Part shown: positions 16,801 to 26,593 of the stretch, one piece after another | Position numbering within the stretch: the stretch's first letter is position 1 | Layout of the letters: every line of letters starts with the position of its first letter | Assembly: GCA_000384935.1 (NCBI GenBank) | Contig: ARRA01000001.1 | Coordinates: 231,810-295,809, forward strand | From: a gamma proteobacterium SCGC AAA076-P13 | GTDB lineage: Bacteria; Pseudomonadota; Gammaproteobacteria; Magnimaribacterales; D2472 | Reading direction: 5' to 3' | Length of the DNA stretch: 64,000 nucleotides | The notes under the pieces: generated by a model | What the model was told of the DNA's origin: nothing | The model's database searches: none | Seen by the model: only the letters and a program-made list of their open reading frames with translations | Position numbers and translations under genes: made by a program

Positions 16801-17145
16801 ATGAAAGATAAAATAGGGATCTTCTTCTCAGGATTGTGTGTTGTTCACTGTCTGCTATCTACTGTTTTAATACTTGGTGGAGTTGGTGCTGCCTTTTTAA
16901 GGGTATCTGAGGAACTAGTGCATCCAATCCTTCTTATTTTTATTGTGATGATTGGCTTAATCAGCTTTCCGTCATCATATAGGCTACACCATAATCCAAG
17001 ACCTATGACTTATGGAGCCATTGGAACTGTGGGCATCTTTCTTGCTCTTTTTTTTGATACAACCTTAGAGGTTTTTTTGACTATAATTTTTGGTAGCTTG
17101 CTTATCTATTCCCACTATTGGAATAACAAACTGAAAACTGGTTAA
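16801..17145 (+). CDS. MerC-domain membrane protein
   Basis: 114 residues with four predicted membrane helices. The first helix carries the Cys-x3-Cys pair GLCVVHCLLS that is characteristic of MerC-family proteins (mercuric ion uptake in Tn21-type operons), and a HHNPRP loop follows the second helix. No merR, merT, merP or merA is near, so mercury resistance is unlikely to be its role; many marine bacteria carry such stand-alone MerC-like proteins of unknown function. Its stop codon overlaps that of the converging nuclease-fold gene inside TTAA at 17142-17145. Confidence 0.78.
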   Translation: MKDKIGIFFSGLCVVHCLLSTVLILGGVGAAFLRVSEELVHPILLIFIVMIGLISFPSSYRLHHNPRPMTYGAIGTVGIFLALFFDTTLEVFLTIIFGSLLIYSHYWNNKLKTG

Positions 17146-18140
17146 TTAATAACAACTTCGGCTACAACTGCAAAGTGATCTGAAACACCCTTTTTAGCTT
17201 TTGCATTAAATCTTATTGGTCTTCCAGTATCAGCATAGCTATTAGATTCAGTTTTGTGTAATTGAATAGTTTCTTTATTAAACTTAATGCCTCTATCTCT
17301 TGAAACAAATATTGCATCTAAAAAGCTCCAGGTTTTATCATAGCTATAATAAGAAGTTCCCTTGCAATCCTTGCATCCCTCGAGGTGTGAGACATACCAA
17401 ATATCCTGCTGCTTGTTATATATATTTAATTTAGTGTCATCTTTTGAGCTTAAATTGAAGTCGCCAAGAGCAATTGATGGTTCATTATTTGATTCTAAAA
17501 GTGCTCTTAATAAATCAAAGGACTCTATTCGCATTTGAATATCATTAAAGTTAGAAGGAAAGTGCAGGTTATAAATAACTATGTCTTTGTTATCTATAGA
17601 TGCTGTTATTTTAAAAATAGGTCTTGTGTCATAGGTAGCAAATTTTGGAGAAAAACTTACATAATGCAGGGAGGGATCAGAGAGCTTGTATCTTGATATA
17701 AAAGCAGTATCAACACCTCTCTTGTCAGTACTGTCTAGAAGCTCATAGTCAATGTAGCCATAGGGTTTAAGCAAATCAAAAAGTTGTCCCAAGATATTTT
17801 TATTTTCAATCTCTTGGAGTGCAATAATATCGGCACCGCCATCATTATAAGTGATGATATTTTTTACAAGTATATCTAACTTTGCATTCTTGGTTTCTTC
17901 ATTCCAATCTAGAAAAAAGCACTCATTTCTCCATGCTTTTACATTTATATTGCTGCAAGACCTCTGATGTTCTTCATTTTGTTTAAGCTCTAATGGCAAA
18001 TATGCTTTATCGTCCTTTCCCGCATCATCCTTGGTATCAAAAAGATTTTGAGCATTAAAAGTCATAATGGTAAAAGATTCTGATTGCGCAGCTGGAATCA
18101 TTAATGCCATTAAAAGGTAGAGCTTAAATTGAATATTCAT
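17142..18140 (-). CDS. Secreted endonuclease/exonuclease/phosphatase-family protein
   Basis: 332 residues. A signal peptide (about 1-20, ending AAQS) is followed by the EEP fold: FNAQNLFD near 28-35, the metal-binding glutamate in ALQEIENK, a LHFPSNF segment, LGDFNLS near residue 225 and the catalytic SDHFAVV close to the C-terminus. It also has a CKDCKG pair and several other cysteines that may form periplasmic disulfides. Likely a metal-dependent extracellular or periplasmic nuclease that could salvage phosphate or nucleotides from DNA; phosphatase or phosphodiesterase activity on other substrates is equally possible. It starts one base after the upstream thioesterase gene ends (18140/18141). 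Confidence 0.8.
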   Translation of the reverse strand: MNIQFKLYLLMALMIPAAQSESFTIMTFNAQNLFDTKDDAGKDDKAYLPLELKQNEEHQRSCSNINVKAWRNECFFLDWNEETKNAKLDILVKNIITYNDGGADIIALQEIENKNILGQLFDLLKPYGYIDYELLDSTDKRGVDTAFISRYKLSDPSLHYVSFSPKFATYDTRPIFKITASIDNKDIVIYNLHFPSNFNDIQMRIESFDLLRALLESNNEPSIALGDFNLSSKDDTKLNIYNKQQDIWYVSHLEGCKDCKGTSYYSYDKTWSFLDAIFVSRDRGIKFNKETIQLHKTESNSYADTGRPIRFNAKAKKGVSDHFAVVAEVVIN

Positions 18141-18614
18141 CTATAAGTCTCTAATCTTAAGCTTAAGTTCGAATGGAAGATCTTGATCTAGTTTTGTTCT
18201 CTCTTTATATTCAAGAATATTTTTTAATCTATCATCAGAAAATGGAACCATCTTCCTTTTGTTTAAATTTATGTGTCCTAGAACGGTTTCAAAAATTGCA
18301 GCAAGCTCATTATTTTCATTAAGTAAGATACCTACAAAATGGAGCATTTTTTCATTTGCATTGTTTAAAAGAAATGAAGGGTAGATCTTATCTCCTAAAC
18401 GAAACTCTTTAAGGTACCTAATATTATCCTCTAAAGTAAATGTAGAAAAGCCACTTGCTACATACTCAGGAGAGAAATCAAGCTCTTCAAAATAGAGTTT
18501 AGAATAAACTTCATCAAACATTTTATAGTAATAATTAACGTTCATATGATCGTTATGATCACACATGTCTGTGGTTACGGTTATTTGATTTGCTAGGTAT
18601 GGGAGTTTAAACAT
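18141..18614 (-). CDS. Hotdog-fold acyl-CoA thioesterase-like protein
   Basis: 157 residues, one hotdog domain. The N-terminal CDHNDHMNVNYYYKMFDE is the 4HBT-type signature that includes the catalytic acidic residue in the thioesterase II branch used for carnitinyl- and betainyl-CoA and related substrates. DNIRYLKEF and a central LHFVGILLN follow in the usual order. It is cytoplasmic with no signal. Pairing with the downstream nuclease-fold gene may be only transcriptional. Substrate unknown. Confidence 0.78.
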   Translation of the reverse strand: MFKLPYLANQITVTTDMCDHNDHMNVNYYYKMFDEVYSKLYFEELDFSPEYVASGFSTFTLEDNIRYLKEFRLGDKIYPSFLLNNANEKMLHFVGILLNENNELAAIFETVLGHINLNKRKMVPFSDDRLKNILEYKERTKLDQDLPFELKLKIRDL

Positions 18615-18637
18615 AAGCTATTATGGAGCAAAAAAAA

Positions 18638-18655
18638 AGCCCAGTAAACTGGGCT
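18638..18655 (-). terminator. Intrinsic terminator of the first TonB receptor
   Basis: A 7-bp stem AGCCCAG / CTGGGCT with a 4-base loop, flanked by an A-tract on one side and a T-tract on the other, so it can work in both directions. On the minus strand it lies about 20 bases past the receptor stop. Confidence 0.88.
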
Positions 18656-18676
18656 TTTTTAATTATCTCTAATCTC

Positions 18677-21445
18677 TTAGAATTTTGCTCCGAACTCAAC
18701 ACCGTAAGTTCTTGGGTCAGTAAATGAGCCTAATAAAGCACCACCACCAACATTACTTGATTCACGTAATGCACTGATATCTTGCTTATTTCTTAGATTT
18801 TTAACATAAAGACCAGCATACCAATCATCACTGTTAGGTGTGTATCTAACAAGCAGATCCATTGAAACACGCTCATCTATTTTCAGTCTTTCCATATTAA
18901 ATATGCTCAGATCAGCAGCACCTGTGTATCTGTATGAAAGTCTAGCTGAAGTTACACCATTGCTTGAGATCATATCTTGAGTTAATGATAAGCCATATGA
19001 TTTATCAGCAGACCCAGGAAGGTTATTACCTTTAATACTTTGAGCTATACCAGGAACACCAGCACAACCTAAAGTATAAAGACCTGGAACAGAGCAGTTA
19101 AAACCAGCTGATTTATACCAAACTGTGCCATCATTGAATGTAGCAGCTGTAATTAAACCACTTGCACCAGGAAGCTGAGCAGCTCCTAATATTCCAGTTG
19201 CTCCTGTAGGGTTAAGATAGTCAATCAGCATAGTATCTGATACAACTTCATGATCTAAGAATAACCAGTTTGCTTCAAGCTTAGTAGTCTCTGATAAGAA
19301 TGCTATCAAATTACCTTCAAAACCAGTAAATTCTGCATCGATGTTTTGGTTCTGTGTTCCTGTGTCTACAACAGCAGCAACAAGGAAACCATCATTTTGA
19401 GCATTAAAAACATTCATGTTAAGAAGCATAGCGCCATCAAGTAAAATACTTTTTAAACCAATGTCTAAAACTCCAGCTTTTTCTGGGTCATATGATGTTG
19501 GGTTAGCACCAGCATTTACACCACCAGCCTTAGCTGCTGTTGTATAACTTCCGTAAACCATAACATCATCACTTAGATTATGTTGAAGAGCAATTTTATA
19601 TGAGAACTGATCATCTTCTTTTGTGTCAGTTGTAACAAATGGAAGAGTATCTCTGTTTTCAACAAGCCATCCACCGGCTGGCTGCCAACTTGCTGCACCA
19701 GTTTCATTATAAGTAGTAGCAGTGACTTCATCTTCTTGATAACGAGCGCCTAAAGTTAGTTTAGTGTCTTCAGAAAGATCGATATACATTTCTCCATATA
19801 AAGCTGTAGAAATATCATCAACGTTTTGGTCGTTTATGATTCCGCCTAGTTCTGTAGGGACTGTAAAGTCAGGGTAACCAGCTTGCTTGGCTGTTTGTGC
19901 ATTAAAAGCAGGAATTAAAGCAGGATTACATGGTCCAGGTGCTGCGCCACCACAAGCAAGAGCATTACCAGCAAGACCTAACCAAGTTAACATATCCTGA
20001 TAGAAACCTAATCCACCTTTAGCTGACCAATCAGGGAAACCTAAAGCCTGGACCAATGAGCTGTAAGGATGATTTCCAAAACTAGTCATCATTTGTGATC
20101 CAGCTGTCTGGACAAGATAAACATTATCATTTCTATTTTCTATTTGATAAAGACCAACTGTATAGTTAAATGGACCATCGTAGTCAGAAACTAAGTTAAC
20201 TTCCATTTGAGATCCATTCATATTTACGTCAGAAAAATCATAAATCCTTTCTGAGTTAACAGTTTCACAGAATTGTCTTTCTCCACCAAAGCATAAGTAT
20301 CCCTCAACTGGAGGCTGGCCTAAGACAGCGGCAGTTCCAGCAAAAGGACGTGTTGAATATGATAAATCCTGATCATTCATTGTATGGAAATCTCTTGTTT
20401 CATATGAAAGCTTGGCTGTTAAGAGCAAGTTATCAGTTAAATCATGATTAATTTGTAGATTAGCTACAGTTTGTTTTTGATAGTGCGTTGGAACTCTATT
20501 TAGAGCAACTTTTGAGAAGTCATTTGAAGCAACTTGACCAGCAAAAGAATTTTCTACTTGTCCATTTGGTAAATGCGCAAGTAAAGCAAGTGCTCCAGCA
20601 AAGTGACCTCTAGTATCTGCAGCAACATTCATTCCACCTCTTTCATAAGGACTACAACCAAAGAATAAACTTTGAGCACAGAATGAAACTTCTTCTTGCA
20701 TTCTATTGTCATCACTTTCTTGATCTGAATATGTAAATTGAAGTTGAGTAACATCTGAAATGTCATAATCTATAGATAGTCTATAAGCCATATCATTTCT
20801 ATCATCAAAATCATCACCGGTAACTGTATTGGTTACCATTCCATCTCTTTTATTAGACATAACAGCTAGTCTTGTTCTTAAAGAGTCAGAAAAAGGCATA
20901 TTTACAACTGCTTCAGTTTGAATTTTTCCAAAATTACCAACATCAACACTGTACTTACCTTCGAATTCAGATGTTGGTCTTGCAGTAATTAAGTTAATAA
21001 CACCATTAGCTGCATTTCTTCCATATAAAGTACCTTGAGGTCCTTTTAGAACTTCAACCCTTTCTAAATCAAAAAACCCAGTATCAGCAACAACACTATC
21101 ATTAACACTATGACCATTAACAGCTGTTACAACAGATGCTATAACACCAGCACCAATACCAAATGAGCCCATTCCTCTGATTGTCCAACCTGAACCAGAA
21201 CCGATTACTTTGGAAGTTTCAAGACCTGGAGTTACCTCAGCAAGGTCAGAAACATCATAAACTTGATTAACATCAAGTGATTCTGCGGTTAGAGCTTCAA
21301 TAGAAAGCGCTAAATCCTGTGTTGACTCTGCTTTCTTAGTAGCAGTAACAACAACTTCTTCTACTTCTTGTGCTGATGTAGCAAAAGAAATGAAGACTAA
21401 ATTAAATAATAAAGTATTTTTTAAGAATAATTTTATTTTCGACAT
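18677..21445 (-). CDS. TonB-dependent outer-membrane receptor 1
   Basis: 922 residues from ATG 21445, chosen over an ATG 24 bases upstream because AAGGGG stands 7 bases before it and a clean signal peptide follows (cleavage near ATSAQE). Right after cleavage comes the TonB-box-like EEVVVTATKKAES, then a plug domain with DVSDLAEVTPGL, YTIRG-type WTIRGMGSFG and VEVLKGPQGTLYGRNAANG, then a long beta-barrel ending in a terminal phenylalanine (GVEFGAKF). It imports a bulky ligand across the outer membrane using TonB-ExbBD energy. Two cysteine pairs (CAQSLFFGC, CFGGERQFC) are shared with the neighbouring receptor. No carbohydrate or siderophore genes adjoin, so the ligand is unknown. Confidence 0.94.
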   Translation of the reverse strand: MSKIKLFLKNTLLFNLVFISFATSAQEVEEVVVTATKKAESTQDLALSIEALTAESLDVNQVYDVSDLAEVTPGLETSKVIGSGSGWTIRGMGSFGIGAGVIASVVTAVNGHSVNDSVVADTGFFDLERVEVLKGPQGTLYGRNAANGVINLITARPTSEFEGKYSVDVGNFGKIQTEAVVNMPFSDSLRTRLAVMSNKRDGMVTNTVTGDDFDDRNDMAYRLSIDYDISDVTQLQFTYSDQESDDNRMQEEVSFCAQSLFFGCSPYERGGMNVAADTRGHFAGALALLAHLPNGQVENSFAGQVASNDFSKVALNRVPTHYQKQTVANLQINHDLTDNLLLTAKLSYETRDFHTMNDQDLSYSTRPFAGTAAVLGQPPVEGYLCFGGERQFCETVNSERIYDFSDVNMNGSQMEVNLVSDYDGPFNYTVGLYQIENRNDNVYLVQTAGSQMMTSFGNHPYSSLVQALGFPDWSAKGGLGFYQDMLTWLGLAGNALACGGAAPGPCNPALIPAFNAQTAKQAGYPDFTVPTELGGIINDQNVDDISTALYGEMYIDLSEDTKLTLGARYQEDEVTATTYNETGAASWQPAGGWLVENRDTLPFVTTDTKEDDQFSYKIALQHNLSDDVMVYGSYTTAAKAGGVNAGANPTSYDPEKAGVLDIGLKSILLDGAMLLNMNVFNAQNDGFLVAAVVDTGTQNQNIDAEFTGFEGNLIAFLSETTKLEANWLFLDHEVVSDTMLIDYLNPTGATGILGAAQLPGASGLITAATFNDGTVWYKSAGFNCSVPGLYTLGCAGVPGIAQSIKGNNLPGSADKSYGLSLTQDMISSNGVTSARLSYRYTGAADLSIFNMERLKIDERVSMDLLVRYTPNSDDWYAGLYVKNLRNKQDISALRESSNVGGGALLGSFTDPRTYGVEFGAKF

Positions 21446-21562
21446 GAATGATCCCCTTATGAATGTCATTAATGTGCATAATGTAGGCTATATCAGATTT
21501 TTTTAAACAAAAATTGAGTACAAATATTATATATAAATATGAAGATTATCTAAATATAAAAA

Positions 21563-21587
21563 AAAGGCTGGAAATATTCCAGCCTTT
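21563..21587 (-). terminator. Intrinsic terminator of the second TonB receptor
   Basis: An 11-bp perfect stem AAAGGCTGGAA / TTCCAGCCTTT with a 3-base loop and T-run, lying just downstream of the receptor 2 stop and before the receptor 1 leader. It separates the two receptor transcripts. Confidence 0.9.
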
Positions 21588-21603
21588 TTTAATCATCTAA
21601 ATA

Positions 21604-24306
21604 CTAGAAAGATGTTCCAAACTGCACACCCCAAGTTCTTGGATCAGTGTAAGTTGCGAACGTATTTCCACCTTGAAGAGGACTTCCTGCAGCCCAAGTA
21701 CCAACGAATTGGTCATTTGCAAGGTTCTTACCATAAAGTGAAACAAACCAATTTGCATCATTTGGTTGATAAGTAATTTTTGTATCAAAATACTTATGCT
21801 CATTCATAGTCGCTCTTTCAGAATTAAATACATCACCAAATCTTTCTGATTGATATCTATAAGTAAGTCTAAATGTAGTTACACCACCATCAGTGTTGAA
21901 ATCTTGATTAAGAGACAAACTGTAAGAAAGCTCAGGAGATTGCGGCAATTGATTGCCCGTTACATCTGTAAGATTACCTGTATTAGCACATGGCACTCCA
22001 GTGACAGGACTGAAAGGTACTAAACATAATGATCCAGCAGACTTAAATATTACTCCAGCATCAGTAACCACATACCTGACAACACCCTGTGGATCAGCAT
22101 TGATGCCCACGTTACCAGCAGAAGTTGCTCCATTAGGATTTAGTGGATTAACTAAAGCAAAATCTCCAATTTCTGATTTTACTGCAAGCCAACTGAAGTC
22201 TAATCTAGTAGTTTCACTTAAGAATAGAATTGCATTTCCTTCAAAACCGTTTATTTCAGCATCAACATTATTATTCTTTGATCCAGCCTCAACAATGGAT
22301 GAAATTAACATTCCATCTGTAGTGTTTTGGAAGTAAGCAGCATTAAAAAGTAATGCGCCGTCCATAAGAATACTTTTTGTACCTAGTTCAAATACCGCTG
22401 TCTCTTCTGGTGCGTATGGATCTGGGGTACCAGTTGAATTTGGGTTGTTACCACCAGCTTTTACAGCAGTTGTGTAACTAGCGTAAACCATCTGATTGTC
22501 AGATAAGTCATGCTGAATAGCTAGCTTGTATGCTAAAGCATCATCTGTCTCAGTAACTTGCGTTGGGAAGAACCCATATTCACCTGTTAATTTTTGAGAT
22601 AGTGGATACTTAGGACAACTAAAGAATGTTAAACATGATGCAACACTATCTTTAACAGTATCATCATTCCATCTTAATCCAACTGTCAGTTTAGTTACTT
22701 CTGATAGATCAATATACATCTCACCAAAAACAGCCATAGATTTACTTCTAACATGGTCTTCATTAATAAATCCTTGAATATCTGTAGGAACTTCATACTT
22801 AGGTAATCCTAATAATGCAAAGATTCCTGGAGGAGCCAAAGAAGCAGGAGCTCCAAGCACCATAGCAGTGAAAAAGTCTGTTCCACCATATCCAGTTAAA
22901 GCCCCACCAAATATTGGCATGTTATATGGATGTTGAGCTGCTTTTGCAATCATATTCCAAGAAGCGGTTTGAACTTGATATCTATTATTATTTCTTTGAT
23001 CAAATGTATATGCACCTAAAACAAAGTTTACAGGGCCGTCTTTATCAGAAATAAATGTAATTTCTCCCTGTTGAGTATCAGTAGTGACAACTGAGAACTC
23101 ATAAGTTCTGTCTGAATCTACAGTTTCACAAAAACCATAACCCTCTCCACCAAAACAACCGTACCATGACATAGGTATTCCAGTTGTTGGGATTAATCCA
23201 GGGAATGGCTGAACAGCTACAGAATAATCATTATCATTCATATGATAGTAATCTCTTGTCGCGTAAGAATACTTAGCAACCATACTCCACTCATCGTTTA
23301 TTTCGTGATTAAACTCAACAGTAGCAAAGTCAGCAGTTTGTTGATGAACTGGCTCTCTATTTAAATTAGCTTTTTTGAAAGTATCTACAACTGCAGCACC
23401 TTCATAGGAGCTCTTATCAGCAGTATAATTTAAAGCACCAATTAAATTGAATAAGGCAGCAGTGCTTCCTCTTGAATCGGCTGCTGTGTTAGGAGTTCCT
23501 AATTCAAATGGACTACAACCATATATAGGATGCGGCGCACAAAAAGAAGTTCCAATATTATTTCTGTTGTCATCACTTTCATAAGTTTCATAAGTAAACT
23601 GAAGTGTTGAGTCATCGCCAATATCTACATCCATTGAAAGTCTTGCACCCCAGCTATCTACATCATTAAACATATTTCCAGTATTAATGTTTTTAGTAAC
23701 ACCGTCTCTTTTTTTAGAAGTGAAAGCAAGCCTGGTTCTTATGCTATCTGTAATGGGTAAGTTGTAGTTCATATTAGTTTTAACTAATGCTAGATTACCA
23801 GCTTCAACTTCTACATAACCACCAGCTTCAGCAGTTGGTCTGGCTGTAATCATATTAATAACACCAGCAACAGCATTTCTTCCAAATAAAGTACCTTGAG
23901 GTCCTTTTAAAACCTCAACCCTTTCAACATCAAAGAAGCCGATATCAGCAATACTTGATGAGTTATAACTATGACCATTAGAGGCTGTTACAACAGCTCC
24001 AACAACCGCAGCACCAACACCGTATGAGCCTGTGCCCCTAATTGAATAAGCAGCACCTGATCCGATACCCTTATCCATAATTAATCCAGGAACGACTTCA
24101 GCTAAGTCACTCATATTTTCAATCATATTTTCTGAAACATCTTCAGCTGTAAATGCTTGAATTGACAAAGCTAGATCTTGAACGGATTCAGCTTTTTTGG
24201 TAGCCGTAACAACTACTTCTTCAACCTCTTGCGAGATAACATTTAAAGAAAAAAAGAAAAGAAAACCTACGCTGCAACTTACTGCAAATTTAGATAGTTT
24301 GTTCAT
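21604..24306 (-). CDS. TonB-dependent outer-membrane receptor 2
   Basis: 900 residues from ATG 24306, chosen because AGGGGGG lies a few bases before it and a signal peptide follows directly (ending NVISQE). Layout matches receptor 1: EEVVVTATKKAES, plug with NMSDLAEVVPGL, YSIRGTGSYG and VEVLKGPQGTLFGRNAVAG, then the barrel closing in GVQFGTSF. The two are clearly paralogous along their whole length but diverged, especially in the extracellular loops, which suggests different ligands. Shared cysteine pairs are CAPHPIYGC and CFGGEGYGFC. The signal peptide, strong ribosome-binding site and private terminator suggest high, independently set expression. Confidence 0.94.
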   Translation of the reverse strand: MNKLSKFAVSCSVGFLFFFSLNVISQEVEEVVVTATKKAESVQDLALSIQAFTAEDVSENMIENMSDLAEVVPGLIMDKGIGSGAAYSIRGTGSYGVGAAVVGAVVTASNGHSYNSSSIADIGFFDVERVEVLKGPQGTLFGRNAVAGVINMITARPTAEAGGYVEVEAGNLALVKTNMNYNLPITDSIRTRLAFTSKKRDGVTKNINTGNMFNDVDSWGARLSMDVDIGDDSTLQFTYETYESDDNRNNIGTSFCAPHPIYGCSPFELGTPNTAADSRGSTAALFNLIGALNYTADKSSYEGAAVVDTFKKANLNREPVHQQTADFATVEFNHEINDEWSMVAKYSYATRDYYHMNDNDYSVAVQPFPGLIPTTGIPMSWYGCFGGEGYGFCETVDSDRTYEFSVVTTDTQQGEITFISDKDGPVNFVLGAYTFDQRNNNRYQVQTASWNMIAKAAQHPYNMPIFGGALTGYGGTDFFTAMVLGAPASLAPPGIFALLGLPKYEVPTDIQGFINEDHVRSKSMAVFGEMYIDLSEVTKLTVGLRWNDDTVKDSVASCLTFFSCPKYPLSQKLTGEYGFFPTQVTETDDALAYKLAIQHDLSDNQMVYASYTTAVKAGGNNPNSTGTPDPYAPEETAVFELGTKSILMDGALLFNAAYFQNTTDGMLISSIVEAGSKNNNVDAEINGFEGNAILFLSETTRLDFSWLAVKSEIGDFALVNPLNPNGATSAGNVGINADPQGVVRYVVTDAGVIFKSAGSLCLVPFSPVTGVPCANTGNLTDVTGNQLPQSPELSYSLSLNQDFNTDGGVTTFRLTYRYQSERFGDVFNSERATMNEHKYFDTKITYQPNDANWFVSLYGKNLANDQFVGTWAAGSPLQGGNTFATYTDPRTWGVQFGTSF

Positions 24307-24437
24307 ATTTGACCCCCCTAATGGCTTCATTGAACTTATTTATCTAATAAACATAGCATTAATAGTCACATATATCTATATTTATATATGTTAAATATAT
24401 TTATTTATTTCGAGTATTTATTAGGAAATTAATGGAA

Positions 24438-24638
24438 CTAATCTCCTCTATACCAAGGATGACATTTTGAAATTCTTTTGAGTGCCATGACTAACCCTTT
24501 AATAACTCCAAACTCTTCAATAGAATTAATTGCGTATTGAGAGCAAGTAGGCTCAAATCTACAAGATGGTGGGGTTAAGGGTGAAATAAAGTATCTGTAA
24601 AAACGAATTGGTAATATAAATAACTTTATGAAAAACAT
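24438..24638 (-). CDS. yidD: Membrane protein insertion efficiency factor YidD
   Basis: 66 residues with the full YidD signature: amphipathic N-terminus (YRYFISPL), then [11 protein letters not shown] with its conserved cysteines, an AINSIEEFG helix and the closing CHPWYRGD. YidD is a peripheral inner-membrane protein thought to help YidC insert proteins. It usually lies between rnpA and yidC; here it follows thrS by 11 bases, away from its normal neighbours. Confidence 0.93.
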   Translation of the reverse strand: MFFIKLFILPIRFYRYFISPLTPPSCRFEPTCSQYAINSIEEFGVIKGLVMALKRISKCHPWYRGD

Positions 24639-24649
24639 CTCATACTTAT

Positions 24650-26581
24650 CTACTTAGGATTGCTGTTTTCAATTGAAAGAATCTTCAGAGCCTCTTTTAA
24701 ATCCATAGTCTCTGTCTTATCACTTCCAATTCGTCTAATCGAAACTGTTCTATTATCTTTTTCTCTTTGGCCTAGCGCCATGATCACTGGAACTTTTGCA
24801 GAGCTATGTTCTCTTACTTTATAACTTATTTTTTCATTTCTAATATCTGCATGACATCTGATACCTGCTTCTTCTAGTAAACCGATTATTTCTTTTGCAT
24901 AATCGTCAACATCAGAAATGATAGTAGCTACTGATACTTGAAGTGGTGCTAACCAAAAAGGAAGTCTTCCTGAGTAGTTTTCAATTAAGACGCCAATAAA
25001 TCTTTCAAAAGAACCTAATACTGCTCTATGGATCATTACAGGCTTATGCTTAGACCCATCTTCGCCGACATACTCAGCATCTAGTCTTTCAGGTAAATTA
25101 AAGTCAGCCTGGAAGGTTCCGCACTGCCATTCTCTTCCAATAGCATCGGTCAAAACAAAATCAAGCTTTGGTCCATAAAAGGCACCATCGCCCTCTTCAA
25201 TAGTAAATGGAAGATTTAATTTTGTAATTGCGCCCTCTAGAGCTGCCTCAGCTTTATCCCACACCTCATCACTTCCAACTCTCACCTCAGGTCTTGTTGA
25301 AAGTTTAATATCGAATGTTTCAAATCCGAGATCTTTATAGATATCAGATAGTAAATTTATAAAAAGCTCTGTTTCCTTTTCAATTTGCTCTTCTGTACAA
25401 AAGATATGACCATCATCTTGCGTGAAGCCCCTTACCCTCATAAGACCATGCATAGTTCCTGATGCCTCATATCTATGACATGAACCAAATTCTGCATATC
25501 TCAAAGGGAGATCTCTATAAGATTTTAGCCCTTGGTTATATATCTGAACATGACAAGGACAATTCATTGGCTTTAAAGCATTGGTTCTTTTTTCATTAGC
25601 ATGCTCCTCATCTATTTCTGTGATGAACATATTTTCTCTATATTTATCCCAGTGCCCAGAAGCTTCCCACAATTTCCTATCAACAACTTGCGGGGTTTTA
25701 ATTTCTAGATAGTTATATTGCTCTAATTTATTTCTTATAAAATTCTCTAAGAGTCTATATATCGTCCATCCGTTGGGATGCCAAAAAACCATTCCTGGAG
25801 CTTCTTCTTGAAAATGAAATAGGTTCATCTCTTTTCCAAGCTTTCTATGGTCTCTTTTTTCAGCCTCTTCGATTCTTAAAAGATAGGCATTTAATTCTTT
25901 ATCATTTTTCCATGCAGTTCCATAAATCCTTGTCAGCATTTTATTCTTGGAATCGCCCTTCCAATATGCTCCAGCTAGCTTGGTTAGCCTAAAGGCTCCA
26001 ATATGCTTAAGGCTTGGTAAATGAGGGCCTCTACAAAGATCAACAAACTCATTATTATCTTGATAATAAAGTTGGAAATTATCATCTTGTTCGGATTCGC
26101 TGATAATCGATTCTTTGTAGGACTCGTTCACTCCTTTAAATATATTCATTGCATCGGATTTAGAATGAAGAGTTTTTGTTATAGATGAGCCGTTTGAGAT
26201 AATTTTTTTCATCTCTTTTTCAATTGAAGCTAAGTCATCAGGTGATATGGCTTTCTTAAATTCAAAATCATAATAAAAACCATCAGCAATCGTTGGTCCA
26301 ATTGCTAGCTTTGTATCTGGGTATAAATTTTTTACTGCCCTAGCTAAGACCTGTGCAGTAAGAGTGTGACGCATTATTTCAAGACCTTCATCAGAATCAA
26401 TTGTTATTATTGATACTTCTGAGTCCTGATCTATGGGGTCACTAAGATCTTTTTGAATACCATTAACTATTACTGCTACTGCAGCTTTAGCAAGCCCTGG
26501 GCCAATATCAGATGCAAGATCAAGCCCTGAAGAGCCATCAGCTAATTCCCTTTTGCTTCCATCTGGTAATGTGATTTTCAT
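24650..26581 (-). CDS. thrS: Threonyl-tRNA synthetase
   Basis: 643 residues, full length. N-terminal TGS domain (about 1-62), an editing domain (about 63-225), the class II catalytic core with [13 protein letters not shown] carrying the zinc cysteine, motif 2 in [30 protein letters not shown], and the C-terminal anticodon domain from about 545. In the editing site CRGPH is kept, but the usual HxxxH reads HTLTAQ at residues 72-77 with the second histidine missing. Attaches Thr to tRNA-Thr. No Shine-Dalgarno precedes the ATG, while a TATAAT lies 7 bases upstream, so the mRNA may be leaderless. Confidence 0.97.
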   Translation of the reverse strand: MKITLPDGSKRELADGSSGLDLASDIGPGLAKAAVAVIVNGIQKDLSDPIDQDSEVSIITIDSDEGLEIMRHTLTAQVLARAVKNLYPDTKLAIGPTIADGFYYDFEFKKAISPDDLASIEKEMKKIISNGSSITKTLHSKSDAMNIFKGVNESYKESIISESEQDDNFQLYYQDNNEFVDLCRGPHLPSLKHIGAFRLTKLAGAYWKGDSKNKMLTRIYGTAWKNDKELNAYLLRIEEAEKRDHRKLGKEMNLFHFQEEAPGMVFWHPNGWTIYRLLENFIRNKLEQYNYLEIKTPQVVDRKLWEASGHWDKYRENMFITEIDEEHANEKRTNALKPMNCPCHVQIYNQGLKSYRDLPLRYAEFGSCHRYEASGTMHGLMRVRGFTQDDGHIFCTEEQIEKETELFINLLSDIYKDLGFETFDIKLSTRPEVRVGSDEVWDKAEAALEGAITKLNLPFTIEEGDGAFYGPKLDFVLTDAIGREWQCGTFQADFNLPERLDAEYVGEDGSKHKPVMIHRAVLGSFERFIGVLIENYSGRLPFWLAPLQVSVATIISDVDDYAKEIIGLLEEAGIRCHADIRNEKISYKVREHSSAKVPVIMALGQREKDNRTVSIRRIGSDKTETMDLKEALKILSIENSNPK

Positions 26582-26587
26582 TTGACC

Positions 26588-26593
26588 ATTATA
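26588..26593 (-). promoter_or_regulatory. Possible -10 box giving a leaderless thrS mRNA
   Basis: TATAAT on the minus strand ends 7 bases before the thrS ATG, so transcription would begin at or next to the start codon. I see no convincing -35 box and no ribosome-binding site. Confidence 0.4.

Noticed and set aside
21446-21560. Cobalamin riboswitch in front of TonB receptor 1
   Set aside because: The leader is about 115 bases of AT-rich sequence without the B12-box or the needed length.
21597-21803. Open frame overlapping the 3' end of receptor 2 and similar frames across the window
   Set aside because: They are alternative frames of larger, well-supported genes with no motif of their own.
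24307-24437. Cobalamin or other riboswitch in front of TonB receptor 2
   Set aside because: Only AT-rich sequence and a ribosome-binding site are visible; no conserved aptamer elements.
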